Positions 45,391 to 53,872 of a DNA stretch of 64,000 nucleotides are shown in pieces. Position numbers and translations under genes: made by a program. Under the pieces are notes generated by a model. That model was not told the DNA's origin. It saw nothing but the letters and a program-made list of their open reading frames with translations, and made no database searches. The first letter of the stretch is position 1. Every line of letters begins with the position of its first letter. This DNA comes from an uncultured Chlorobiaceae bacterium. GTDB taxonomy: Bacteria; Bacteroidota; Chlorobiia; Chlorobiales; Chlorobiaceae. The stretch covers positions 1 through 64,000 of the forward strand of contig CAIJGA010000010.1 of the NCBI GenBank assembly GCA_903820085.1, in the 5' to 3' direction.

Positions 45391-46742
45391 AAGATAATTG
45401 GTTCTCAAAAGCATTTTCGTTCGGAGCAAAGAGGCTTGAGCAAAAAAAAGAAGAGGTGATGGAAGAGCGCAAACGGTTAGTGAAAAAATCGAAATCGGTC
45501 AGCCAGGCTGAAGCCGCTGCCTATCTGCGTGCGTTTGTACCGTTTTTCTGGAAAAATTTTATTCACGACAGGATTTTTCTCGGTGCAGGCTCTCTTGCTT
45601 TTCAAACGCTTCTTTCGATTGTGCCGATGCTTGCCGTCATTCTGTCAATCCTGAATGTTTTTGTTGTCTTTGCGCCGTTCAAGCGCTCGCTGGAAGATTT
45701 TCTTGTCCAGAATTTTATGCCTGGCGCAGGCATGGTGCTTAACACCTATCTGACGGACTTTATCGGCAAGACCTCCAGCGTCCCGATCCTCGGCGGTGTA
45801 TTCCTCTTTATTATTGCCCTCTTTCTCATTTCGACCGTCGATCATACGCTCAACGAGATATGGGAAGTTCATTCACCGCGCAAGGCGTTGCAGGGATTTA
45901 CCCTTTACTGGACGGTATTGACGCTTGGTCCGGTGCTTATCGGAAGCAGTCTTGCTGCAAGTTCCTATGTCTGGTATACGATCTTTACTGATGGGCCTTT
46001 GCTTGAATTGAAAACCAGTCTCCTCTCCCTCTTTCCCTTCATCAACTCGGTTTTTGCTTTTTTTCTGCTTTATATGCTGGTGCCAAACCGGCGGGTAAGG
46101 TTTGTTCATGCTTTTTCCGGTGCGCTGCTTGCTGCGGTTCTGTTTGAACTTTCGAAGCGATGGTTTGTTTTCTATATCGCCCATGTTGCTACCTTTGAAC
46201 ATATTTACGGAGCATTATCGGTTATCCCGATGCTTTTTTTCTGGGTCTATCTCGGCTGGATTGTGGTGCTGACCGGGGCGGAATTTGTTTTCTGTCTCGG
46301 AGCTCTCAAGCCGGCAGGCCTGGTTGCTGAAGTATTCAGTCCCGTGCGTGGCGTGCCCGAAATTCTCTCGGTTCTCGGTCATATCTGGAGCGGCCAGAAA
46401 AGCGGTCAAGCCGTCAATATGAAGAGGATCTTGAAGATTGTTCACGGTCTTACTCCGACCGGTTTACGGAAAATTGTTGATATCCTGCTGCAGAATGAAC
46501 TGATTCATCTGACGGTAAACGGTGACTTTTCGGTCAGCCGCGATCTCTATGTTCTGACCCTTTTTGATCTTTATGCTATCATTCCGGCCGGGTTCTGGGC
46601 TGACGAAAACGGTTCGCTGATTTCAGGATCTAATAGCGTACATTTGGAGTCGATCAGCAGGGGTGTTACGGAGTGCTTGAAACACAGCATGGATTTGCCC
46701 CTTGCCCCCTTGTTGGAGGATATTAACGAACAGCACTCATGA
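45387..46742 (+). CDS. YihY/UPF0761-family membrane protein
   Basis: This 451-residue protein has a charged cytoplasmic N-terminus (about 1-45, Lys/Glu-rich), six membrane helices with the family motifs GAGSLAFQTLLSIVPMLAVI and GALSVIPMLFFWVYLGW, and a soluble C-terminal extension of about 120 residues that looks like a winged helix. The family was once misnamed ribonuclease BN; its function is unresolved. The GTG start overlaps the preceding stop by 4 bp, and its stop overlaps the dnaX start (ATGA). Confidence 0.88.
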   Translation: MKDNWFSKAFSFGAKRLEQKKEEVMEERKRLVKKSKSVSQAEAAAYLRAFVPFFWKNFIHDRIFLGAGSLAFQTLLSIVPMLAVILSILNVFVVFAPFKRSLEDFLVQNFMPGAGMVLNTYLTDFIGKTSSVPILGGVFLFIIALFLISTVDHTLNEIWEVHSPRKALQGFTLYWTVLTLGPVLIGSSLAASSYVWYTIFTDGPLLELKTSLLSLFPFINSVFAFFLLYMLVPNRRVRFVHAFSGALLAAVLFELSKRWFVFYIAHVATFEHIYGALSVIPMLFFWVYLGWIVVLTGAEFVFCLGALKPAGLVAEVFSPVRGVPEILSVLGHIWSGQKSGQAVNMKRILKIVHGLTPTGLRKIVDILLQNELIHLTVNGDFSVSRDLYVLTLFDLYAIIPAGFWADENGSLISGSNSVHLESISRGVTECLKHSMDLPLAPLLEDINEQHS

Positions 46743-47944
46743 GTTATCAGGTTATAGCCCGAAAGTACCGACCGGCTAAATTTGCCGATATTACAGCACA
46801 GGAACATGTTACCCGTACCATACAGAATTCGCTCCGCATGGGCAGGGTTGGCCATGGCTATATTTTTTCAGGGTTGCGCGGTGTAGGCAAGACAACTGCG
46901 GCAAGGGTGTTTGCCAAAGCGCTGAACTGCCAGAAAATGATGGATGACGCTGACTATCTGCAACAGGTTACTGAACCTTGCGGAGAGTGCGAAAGCTGCA
47001 GGGACTTTGATGCAGGGACCAGTCTCAATATTGCGGAGTTTGATGCCGCGTCCAATAACAGTGTCGATGATATCCGCACCTTGCGGGAGAATGTCCGGTA
47101 CGGCCCGCAGAAAGGAATCTACCGCGTCTATATTATTGACGAGGTACACATGCTCTCCATTGCTGCATTCAATGCATTTCTGAAAACACTCGAGGAACCT
47201 CCGCCTCATGCCATTTTTATTTTTGCCACCACGGAACTGCACAAGATTCCGGCTACCATTGCTTCCCGCTGCCAGCGTTTCAACTTCAAACGCATTCCGC
47301 TGGAGGAGATCGAGAAGCAACTGCAGCTTATCTGTGATGCCGAGCAGATAACGGTTGAGGGTGATGCCCTGCAACTTATCGGGCGCAAGGCGCAGGGCTC
47401 CATGCGTGATGCGCAGAGTATCCTTGACCAGGTTATCGCATTTTCAGCGGAGAACGATCATAACGGAAGCATCACCTACCTTGGTGTGGCTGAACTGCTG
47501 AACTACATTGATGATGATCACCTGTTTGAGGTTACTGATGCCGTTGCCGGGCGCAGTGCACCAAAAATGCTTGATGTTGCGCAGTTTGTGATCAGGAACG
47601 GTTATGACGAACAGGATTTTCTTGAAAAGCTGGTTGAACATTTGAGGAATTTTCTCGTGGTGCAGAATCTCGGTTCTACCCGTCTGGTAGAACGTCCCGA
47701 TGCGATCCGAGAGCGCTATTTGCGCGATGCCGCAAATTTTTCTCCTTTTGCGGTCATGCAGATGGTTGATTTTCTTCTGATGACCCAGAAAGAGCTGAAG
47801 TTCCAGTTTGAATACCAGTTTCGTTTTGAGCTTGCGCTTCTCAAGCTGATTGACATTGTGCACACCGTTCCTGTGGTAGCCTTGCCTGCGGAACCACAGC
47901 CTCAATTGCAGGCTCAAAAAAAAAAGCACCTGACCAGCCACTGA
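46739..47944 (+). CDS. dnaX: DNA polymerase III subunit gamma (zero-frame product of dnaX)
   Basis: The 401-residue clamp-loader ATPase shows YQVIARKYRPAKFADI, Walker A FSGLRGVGKTTAARV, a four-Cys zinc site (CGECESCRDF with an upstream Cys), Walker B VYIIDEVHML, the SRC motif TIASRCQRFNF, and domain III up to about residue 375. The zero frame ends at a TGA (47942) just 16 bases after a run of ten A, so this product is shorter than usual DnaX and lacks the tau tail. The start overlaps the YihY stop by 4 bp. See the separate entry for the -1 frame continuation. Confidence 0.93.
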   Translation: MSYQVIARKYRPAKFADITAQEHVTRTIQNSLRMGRVGHGYIFSGLRGVGKTTAARVFAKALNCQKMMDDADYLQQVTEPCGECESCRDFDAGTSLNIAEFDAASNNSVDDIRTLRENVRYGPQKGIYRVYIIDEVHMLSIAAFNAFLKTLEEPPPHAIFIFATTELHKIPATIASRCQRFNFKRIPLEEIEKQLQLICDAEQITVEGDALQLIGRKAQGSMRDAQSILDQVIAFSAENDHNGSITYLGVAELLNYIDDDHLFEVTDAVAGRSAPKMLDVAQFVIRNGYDEQDFLEKLVEHLRNFLVVQNLGSTRLVERPDAIRERYLRDAANFSPFAVMQMVDFLLMTQKELKFQFEYQFRFELALLKLIDIVHTVPVVALPAEPQPQLQAQKKKHLTSH

Positions 47945-48528
47945 AAAAGCAGCCGGTTTCCGTTGCGCCGGTTTCTGCTCCATCACCAGCATCTTCGCCT
48001 GAACCAGTTGCAGCAAAGAAGCCCGAAAGCAGTAAGCTTGATTTGGGTTCATGGCAAAAAAAGCTCTCAAGTTTTGCCTCAAACCCTGCTTCGAAGCAGC
48101 ATCTGCTCAATGCTTCGTTTGAAACCGTGCATCCTGATGGTGCAGGGACTCACGGTCCTGTTGCCGATCTTGCTGCGCTCAAGGTTGAATGGCACCAGTT
48201 TGTTGAGCATGTGGCCAGAAAAACCCAAAGCTTAATGGCAACGCATCTGCAATCTTGCGAACTTGTTGCCTGCAGCCCCGGCGGAGTGCTCGACCTGGCC
48301 TGTTGCCGAAAGTTTTCCTATGAGGAGCTTCAGCAGGAACGGGCGGTGCTTCAGCAGGAAATTTCAGAGTTTTATGCCTTGCCGCTCCAGCTTCGTGTTT
48401 TTTATGATGCAGAAAAAGATGCCTGTACCAGAGAAAAGACCGTCTTTACCCTTTTTCAGGAACTTTCACAAACCAATGAGGTTATCCGATTTCTTGTCAC
48501 GGAGTTCGGCGGGGAGCTTGTCTATTGA
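46739..48528 (+). CDS. dnaX: DNA polymerase III subunit tau, made by a -1 shift in dnaX
   Basis: If the reading frame shifts by -1 at 47916-47926, translation continues from KKAPDQPLKKQPVSVAP through a Pro/Ala/Ser-rich linker into a folded tail (SKLDLGSWQKKLSSF ... VEWHQFVEHVARKTQ ... VTEFGGELVY), ending at 48528. The total is about 596 residues, a normal tau length. The tail has the plan of tau domains in related phyla and has no good start codon or ribosome site of its own, so it is best read as the second half of dnaX. Tau would link the clamp loader to the polymerase and DnaB. Confidence 0.8.
47916..47926 (+). promoter_or_regulatory. Slippery site for frameshift or transcriptional slippage in dnaX
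   Basis: The zero-frame codons are CAA AAA AAA AAG, a run of ten A followed by G. It contains the classic -1 heptamer A AAA AAG in phase. A TGA in the zero frame follows after five codons. A possible stem (GCAGCCGG with CCGG-TTT-CTGC) begins about 22 nt downstream. A10 is also long enough for RNA polymerase slippage. Which mechanism acts cannot be decided here. Confidence 0.75.
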
Positions 48529-48533
48529 GGACG

Positions 48534-48551
48534 CCAGGCAGCCCTGGTTTT
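48534..48551 (+). terminator. Possible weak terminator after dnaX
   Basis: CCAGG, loop CAGC, CCTGG and then TTTT follow the tau stop within 6 bp. The stem is short (5 bp), so termination is probably partial. Confidence 0.4.
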
Positions 48552-48628
48552 AAAAATGAGAAAAATTTCTTCATATTCATGGTTTTACGTTTTACCAACT
48601 TCTCTATACAAAGGACGATAGGCATATT

Positions 48629-50449
48629 ATGAGTAAAGCTGCTGGGAGCACGCAGGCTCTGAAAAACCGGTTCCGCTCTGATTATTGCGGATTGCTCTGT
48701 CCGGAGCGTGAGCATGGCTCCGTCAGGCTTGCCGGTTGGGTTCATAGAAAACGGGATCACGGCGGGTTGATATTTATTGATCTGAGAGACCATACCGGCC
48801 TTTGCCAGCTCGTCATCCAGCCCGAGCAGCAGGAGCTCTTCGCAAAAGCGGAGCAACTGCATCTGGAATCCGTTATCTGCATTGAGGGTACTGTTGTTCG
48901 GCGTGCTCCCGGTGCCATCAACCCCCGGCTGGCCTCAGGTGAAATTGAGGTGGTTGTCAGCCAGATTGCCGTTGAAAGCAATGCGTACACCTTGCCCTTT
49001 CCGGTGGCTGACGAAGTGCCGACTTCGGAAGAGCTTCGCCTGAAATATCGCTTTATCGACCTGCGCCGTGAAAAAATTCATGAAAATATCATTTTTCGCA
49101 GCCGTCTGACTGCAGCCGTCCGCCGCTATCTTGAAGAGCAGGATTTTATTGAAATACAGACTCCGATTCTTACTTCCAGCTCGCCTGAGGGAGCACGTGA
49201 CTTTCTGGTTCCAAGCCGCCTTCATCCGGGTAAATTCTATGCACTGCCCCAGGCACCCCAGCAGTTCAAGCAGCTTCTCATGGTATCAGGTTTTCCCCGC
49301 TATTTCCAGATAGCCCCCTGTTTCCGTGATGAAGATGCCCGAGCCGACCGCAGCCCCGGTGAGTTTTATCAGCTCGATATGGAGATGGCCTTTATTGAGC
49401 AGAACGATCTCTTTGCTATCCTTGAAGGGATGATTGAGCACCTTACCCGTACCATGTCGCACAAGCGAATAGCACAGTTTCCCTTCCCGAGGATCAGCTA
49501 TAAAGAGGTGATGAACCGCTTTGGCACCGATAAACCCGATCTGAGAATTCCGCTTGAAATCAGTGATGTTACTCCGCTCTTTGTGGGTTCAGCTTTCAAG
49601 GTTTTTGCAAACAGTACGGTTTCGGGTTCCTGTGTCAAAGCGCTTGTCCTGAAGGGGCGCGGCAATGAATCAAGGCTGTTTTATGACAAGGCAGAAAAAC
49701 GGGCAAAAGAGCTTGGTTCCGGTGGCCTTGCCTATATCCAGTTCAGGGAGGAAGGGCCAAAAGGGCCGGTTGTCAAGTTTTTGTCCGAAGCTGATCTCTC
49801 CACCCTCAAAGAGCACCTTTGCCTTGAGAACGGCGATGTGGTCTTTTTCGGAGCAGGGAAGTGGGAAGCGACCTGCAAGATCATGGGCGGCATGAGAACC
49901 TACTTTGGTGAACTCTTTGCGCTCGACAAAGACGAGCTCTCTTTCTGCTGGATCGTTGATTTTCCGATGTTCGAGTACAACGAGGAGGCAAAGAAGATTG
50001 ACTTTTCACACAATCCATTCTCCATGCCGCAGGGTGAGATGGATGCGCTCGAAACCATGGAGCCTCTGGATATTTTGGCCTACCAGTACGACATTGTTTG
50101 TAACGGGATTGAACTTTCAAGCGGCGCCATCCGCAACCACAAGCCGGAGATCATGTACAAGGCCTTTGGTATTGCCGGATACGAAAAAGAAGAGGTTGAT
50201 GCACGCTTTGGCCACATGATCGAGGCCTTCAAGCTTGGCGCGCCGCCTCACGGAGGTATTGCTCCCGGCCTTGACCGTCTGGTCATGATCCTCTGTGACG
50301 AGCAGAACATCCGTGAGGTTATTGCCTTCCCGATGAACCAGCAGGCGCAGGATCTGATGATGGGCTCTCCTTCGGAAGTGACGCCGGTTCAGCTCAAGGA
50401 GTTGCATCTGAAGATTGAGCTGCCGAAAAAGCTGGAAGAGAAGAAGTGA
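48629..50449 (+). CDS. aspS: Aspartyl-tRNA synthetase
   Basis: The 606-residue class II enzyme of bacterial type has an N-terminal OB anticodon domain ([21 protein letters not shown]), motif 2 region [19 protein letters not shown], an inserted GAD domain (about 285-420) and motif 3 [14 protein letters not shown]. It charges tRNA-Asp; whether it also charges tRNA-Asn cannot be told by eye. AAAGGACG and AGG precede the ATG. A strong terminator follows immediately. Confidence 0.96.
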   Translation: MSKAAGSTQALKNRFRSDYCGLLCPEREHGSVRLAGWVHRKRDHGGLIFIDLRDHTGLCQLVIQPEQQELFAKAEQLHLESVICIEGTVVRRAPGAINPRLASGEIEVVVSQIAVESNAYTLPFPVADEVPTSEELRLKYRFIDLRREKIHENIIFRSRLTAAVRRYLEEQDFIEIQTPILTSSSPEGARDFLVPSRLHPGKFYALPQAPQQFKQLLMVSGFPRYFQIAPCFRDEDARADRSPGEFYQLDMEMAFIEQNDLFAILEGMIEHLTRTMSHKRIAQFPFPRISYKEVMNRFGTDKPDLRIPLEISDVTPLFVGSAFKVFANSTVSGSCVKALVLKGRGNESRLFYDKAEKRAKELGSGGLAYIQFREEGPKGPVVKFLSEADLSTLKEHLCLENGDVVFFGAGKWEATCKIMGGMRTYFGELFALDKDELSFCWIVDFPMFEYNEEAKKIDFSHNPFSMPQGEMDALETMEPLDILAYQYDIVCNGIELSSGAIRNHKPEIMYKAFGIAGYEKEEVDARFGHMIEAFKLGAPPHGGIAPGLDRLVMILCDEQNIREVIAFPMNQQAQDLMMGSPSEVTPVQLKELHLKIELPKKLEEKK

Positions 50450-50456
50450 ATTCAAA

Positions 50457-50493
50457 ACAAAAGAGTCTGATGGTTTCAGACTCTTTTGTTTTT
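50457..50493 (+). terminator. Intrinsic terminator of aspS
   Basis: AAAAGAGTCTGA, loop TGGT, TTCAGACTCTTTT form a 12-bp stem starting 8 bp after the aspS stop and followed by TTTTT. It closes the long plus-strand run. Confidence 0.85.
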
Positions 50494-50535
50494 GGGCTTG
50501 AAAATGCATTTCTCGTTCTTCAACGGTGATATTGT

Positions 50536-50817
50536 GTGGTTTTTATTGAGGTCTTCACTGGAGAGAATGAGGGGAGCCTGGAGTCTTCAGAACAACAATA
50601 CAAAGAGAAGCTGAGAGATATCGGCGAGTTCCCTTACGGTGGTTTTGTTCCTGATGAGGCTATTAAACTTGGGTTACAGGGAATTCGCGAGAGACTGGTT
50701 GGGCAAACCAGAGTCGTCTATGAGGTTGGTGCGCAGGATATTGATGTCCATATGTTCGCCTCTGCCCGTCGGGATTTTATGACCATGCTTACTGACAGAT
50801 TGCTAAAAGGCGAATAA
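50536..50817 (+). pseudogene. Remnant of a RelE/ParE-type toxin
   Basis: This 93-residue frame starts with GTG at 50536. Its second half (LGLQGIRERLVGQTRVVYEV...DVHMFASARRDF) matches the RelE/ParE strand-turn-strand pattern in which a short-chain toxin acts on ribosome-bound mRNA or gyrase. The expected first strand and helix are replaced by an unrelated Glu/Ser-rich stretch, and no antitoxin gene lies on either side. It is probably a decayed orphan; a divergent small toxin is possible. Confidence 0.45.
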
Positions 50818-50869
50818 GAGCAAGATTATTCACCTTATATATGTACGGCAACTGGTAAGCCAATAACCA

Positions 50870-52279
50870 TCAGTAATAGTACTCCGGAGAGAGTTTGCTG
50901 GTGAAGCGGTTCATGGCGTAGTTGGCGAGCCAGACCCAGTTCAGCGGTTTGCCTGCCATGCGCTGCATGATGGCGCGTCCCTTATAGACCTCTTTCTGGA
51001 GCTTGACAAAGTTTGAAAGCAGTTTTTCGCCGGTCATGTTGGTCGGCTCAAACATGTAGTGGTAGGTGTCGTATTTGTCCCAGTCGAAGTGGCGGATGCG
51101 GGGCTTCATCTCGTCGAAATAGGGGGTTCCGGGAAATGGGGTGACAAGCGAGAAGACTGGGAACTCGATCTTGTTTTTCATGATGAAGTCGTAGGTGAGC
51201 TGGAAGCTCTCTTCGGTGTCGTTGTCGAAGCCGAACATGAAATATCCCTGGATGGCAATTCCGTTCTTGTGCAGGTTGCCCACAACAGTTTCATAGTTGC
51301 CCAGGCGGTTTGATCCTTTATGCAGGGTTTTGAGAGTCTCCGGGTTAAGCGATTCAAACCCAATGCTCAGGAGGTCGCAGCCTGAACGTCCTGCCAGTTC
51401 GGCAACTTCAGGCTTGTCGAGAAAGTTCATGGAGATATTGGCGTTCCAGTGAACGCCGAGCTTGGCCATCTCTTCGAGCAAGGTCATGAAGTATTGTGGC
51501 CGGAAGCTGATATTGTCGTCCATGAAGGAAAAATTGACATTTTCCTTACCTACCCGCTGCTGGTGGTAGCGCATCTCCTCAAGCACCAGATCAAGCTCGC
51601 GATAACGGTAGTTTTTGCCGTAAATGGTTGGTGTTGTGCAGAAGTTGCATCCTACCGGGCATCCTTTTGTTGCCAGAATAGGGATGCGGGAACTGTATTT
51701 TTTTGAGTTTTTTGTTGAAAGTGCGTAGCTGAAATCGGGCCGTTGCATATCACTCATCGGTTTGAGTTCCTTTGCCCGGTAGACGCCTTGCATATGGCCT
51801 TTCAGGACATCCGTGGCCAGTTCAGTCCAGATGGACTCGATTTCACCATAGACCACGCTGGTACAGTGCTGTGAGGCCTCGTCGTGCAGCATGGTGGGAT
51901 GAACGCCACCGAGGATAACGATTTTTCCCTGGCGAAGGGCTGCGTCGCCTATATGGTATGCTTTAGAGGCGTTGAGTGTGCGTGAGGTAATGGCGATAAC
52001 GTCAAATCCTGAAAAATCTTCAGGTACCTTGTCGCCAAGGCGCTCGTCAATAAAGGTGACATCAAAAAGCTTTCCTACGAGGGTTGCAACCATAATCAGG
52101 TTTAACGGCATACTGACCGTACCGGAGTCCACCATCATGCTGGTATTGCTTACGGGCTGGATAAGCAGCCATTTCTTGCGTGATTTTTGCTGTGCAGCAA
52201 GCTGATGAAGGAGTTCCTCAGAAAAATCCGAGGTGGGGCCAAGCGGTGAGACGAGAGTTTCTGATTGTAAGATTTGCAT
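50870..52279 (-). CDS. B12-binding-type radical SAM protein, candidate BchQ/BchR-like methyltransferase
   Basis: The 469-residue protein has an N-terminal cobalamin-binding-like Rossmann domain (about 70-180, IVILGGVHPTMLHDEA) and a radical SAM domain with the cluster motif CPVGCNFC (near 205-212), followed by GFESLNPETL and a C-terminal helical part. This class methylates inert carbons. In green sulfur bacteria BchQ and BchR, which methylate C-8 and C-12 side chains of antenna bacteriochlorophylls, have this architecture, as does the related cyclase BchE. Assignment among these is uncertain. It is monocistronic and convergent with the toxin remnant. Confidence 0.75.
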   Translation of the reverse strand: MQILQSETLVSPLGPTSDFSEELLHQLAAQQKSRKKWLLIQPVSNTSMMVDSGTVSMPLNLIMVATLVGKLFDVTFIDERLGDKVPEDFSGFDVIAITSRTLNASKAYHIGDAALRQGKIVILGGVHPTMLHDEASQHCTSVVYGEIESIWTELATDVLKGHMQGVYRAKELKPMSDMQRPDFSYALSTKNSKKYSSRIPILATKGCPVGCNFCTTPTIYGKNYRYRELDLVLEEMRYHQQRVGKENVNFSFMDDNISFRPQYFMTLLEEMAKLGVHWNANISMNFLDKPEVAELAGRSGCDLLSIGFESLNPETLKTLHKGSNRLGNYETVVGNLHKNGIAIQGYFMFGFDNDTEESFQLTYDFIMKNKIEFPVFSLVTPFPGTPYFDEMKPRIRHFDWDKYDTYHYMFEPTNMTGEKLLSNFVKLQKEVYKGRAIMQRMAGKPLNWVWLANYAMNRFTSKLSPEYYY

Positions 52280-52378
52280 ACCCTGAAATCTGCAATAAAT
52301 GTTAAAAACTTCTGCGACGGTAAAAAATTTCTAATGAGAATCAATGAAGGTATGAAAAAAAACAACAAGCATCCGGCT

Positions 52379-52831
52379 TTATCCGGGGAGCTGAGCTTTT
52401 TTCAGGACAGCCACGGTAAAGCGGCTGATGCAGGTTAGTTTACCCTCTTCATTTCTCACCTTGATATCCCAGACCTGCGAGCTTTTTCCAAGATGCAGGG
52501 GAGTTGCCGTTGCATAGACAAAACCGGTTCTTACCGGCCGGATATGGTTGGCATTGATTTCCTGGCCAACAATGTAATAGGTGTCACGGTCAACGCAATA
52601 GGAGGCGGCAATACTTCCGACGGTTTCAGCAAGAGCCAGGGAAGCGCCCCCGTGAAGAATACCGATACGCTGGATGGTGCGATGGTCGACGGGCATTTTG
52701 GCTGTCATGAAATCAAGACCGATTTCGGTCATTTCAATGCCAAGATGACGGGCCATCTGGCCATCAATGATTTGTGTGGTGTTGATCTCTTCAATGGTGA
52801 CGGGAGCAAAAAAAACAGAGGTCTGAATCAT
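52379..52831 (-). CDS. Hotdog-fold thioesterase (PaaI/EntH/MenI type)
   Basis: The protein has 150 residues from the ATG at 52831 (AAGGTG about 7 nt upstream); the longer open frame runs into the tRNA-Gly gene. The hotdog pattern includes GILHGGASLALAETVGSIAA with the catalytic Glu, and EINANHIRPVRTGFV. Members hydrolyse acyl-CoA or aryl-CoA esters; MenI of menaquinone synthesis, PaaI and EntH all share this layout, so the substrate is open. A DHNA-CoA thioesterase role would suit a menaquinone-using phototroph. Confidence 0.82.
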   Translation of the reverse strand: MIQTSVFFAPVTIEEINTTQIIDGQMARHLGIEMTEIGLDFMTAKMPVDHRTIQRIGILHGGASLALAETVGSIAASYCVDRDTYYIVGQEINANHIRPVRTGFVYATATPLHLGKSSQVWDIKVRNEEGKLTCISRFTVAVLKKAQLPG

Positions 52832-52876
52832 AAGCGGCACCTTGAAAAAGAAATTAAGTTGAATCCACTGAAGTCG

Positions 52877-52949
52877 AGCGGGTGACGAGATTCGAACTCG
52901 CGACATTTTGCTTGGGAAGCAAACACTCTACCAACTGAGTTACACCCGC
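52877..52949 (-). tRNA. tRNA-Gly, anticodon CCC
   Basis: The 73-nt cloverleaf has acceptor stem GCGGGTG/CACCCGC with discriminator T. The D arm contains CTCAGTTGGTAGAG, the anticodon stem TTTGC/GCAAA encloses TTCCCAA (anticodon CCC), and the T arm is GCGAG TTCGAAT CTCGT. CCA is not encoded. It lies 7 bp downstream of tRNA-Met on the same strand. Confidence 0.93.
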
Positions 52950-52956
52950 TTATCAA

Positions 52957-53033
52957 TGGTGGTGAGAGAGGGAGTTGAACCCTCGACCTCAGGGTTATGA
53001 ATCCTGTGCTCTAACCAACTGAGCTACCTCACC
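52957..53033 (-). tRNA. tRNA with CAT anticodon (elongator Met or Ile2)
   Basis: This is a 74-nt cloverleaf plus an encoded CCA. The acceptor stem GGTGAGG/TCTCACC has a regular G1-C72 pair, which argues against the initiator. The anticodon loop is TTCATAA with anticodon CAT, and the stem has one A-C mismatch next to the loop. A tRNA-Ile with lysidine-modified CAT cannot be excluded. The gene is preceded by a good promoter at 53050-53078. Confidence 0.9.
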
Positions 53034-53049
53034 ATTTTTACCGGCTGAA

Positions 53050-53078
53050 AATATACTATAGGCTTCAGGAAAAAGCAA
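53050..53078 (-). promoter_or_regulatory. Sigma-70-type promoter for the tRNA pair
   Basis: On the minus strand, TTGCTT (53073-53078) and TATATT (53050-53055) are spaced 17 bp apart, and the first tRNA begins 16 bp after the -10 box. Confidence 0.5.
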
Positions 53079-53115
53079 GCAGAGAAGAGCTTTTATTTGT
53101 TCTTTTTTCGCAGTG

Positions 53116-53850
53116 TTAACTCCGTGCTGATATCTGGCTGAAAATTGCTTCGGCAACAGGAATATCCTCCGGAGTCGTGATCTTGATATTGTGATAACCG
53201 GTTTCAAAAATTTTAACAGGTTGTTCCGGAAAAAAACGTTCCACCAATGCGGCATCATCGGTTGCATACCAGCCTTCAAGTTCAGCCTGCTGATGTGCCT
53301 GGATCAGCAATGCGCTTCGAAAACCCTGTGGTGTCTGTACCTGGAGAAGCTTGCTGCGATCAAGGGTTTCACCAAAAAATTCAGGATTTTCTCCGATATA
53401 TTTGATGGTATCTTTTGGCCTGTTTGCCGGCACACAGGCGCCGTGCAGCATTGCAAGGCGCGAAATCTCATCGATCTGATCAGGAGTGATGAAGGGTCGG
53501 GCTCCGTCATGGACCAGAATCGTCTCTGGCAGACAGCTGCTGGCGGAGCGTCTTTCCTGCTCTATAGCCTTGATGCAGTTGTAAATCGAATCCTGACGTT
53601 CCTTGCCACCCTCGACAATGGCTTTCAGCTTGCTGAAGCCAAAGGCCGCGGCCATTTCCTCAAGAATTTCGATGTTCTCCAGCCTGGTTGCAACATAGAT
53701 AGCTCCGACGGAGGATGCCATCTGAAAGGCTTTCAAGGTATGATAGACAACCGGAAACCCGCCGATTTCAAGCAACTGTTTGCTTTCGCCCTCCTTGAGC
53801 TGCATCCGTTTTCCGATACCGCTTGCGGCAATAATGGCTATGGCATTCAT
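53116..53850 (-). CDS. ispD: 2-C-methyl-D-erythritol 4-phosphate cytidylyltransferase
   Basis: The 244-residue enzyme of the MEP isoprenoid pathway joins MEP to CTP. It has the nucleotidyltransferase loop AIIAASGIGKRMQ, GGKERQDSIYNCI, VHDGARPFI, VPANRPKDTIK, LQVQTPQGFR, and the late TDDAALVE and KITTPED motifs. Isoprenoids feed carotenoids, quinone tails and the farnesyl tail of bacteriochlorophyll. It lies 22 bp after queA on the same strand. Confidence 0.95.
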   Translation of the reverse strand: MNAIAIIAASGIGKRMQLKEGESKQLLEIGGFPVVYHTLKAFQMASSVGAIYVATRLENIEILEEMAAAFGFSKLKAIVEGGKERQDSIYNCIKAIEQERRSASSCLPETILVHDGARPFITPDQIDEISRLAMLHGACVPANRPKDTIKYIGENPEFFGETLDRSKLLQVQTPQGFRSALLIQAHQQAELEGWYATDDAALVERFFPEQPVKIFETGYHNIKITTPEDIPVAEAIFSQISARS

Positions 53851-53872
53851 AGGAGGTCAATTATACCGGGGA

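Noticed and set aside
48043-48528. Separate small gene downstream of dnaX
   Set aside because: It has no ribosome site, its frame continues upstream without a stop to the A10 run, and its content fits a tau tail, so it is better explained as part of dnaX.
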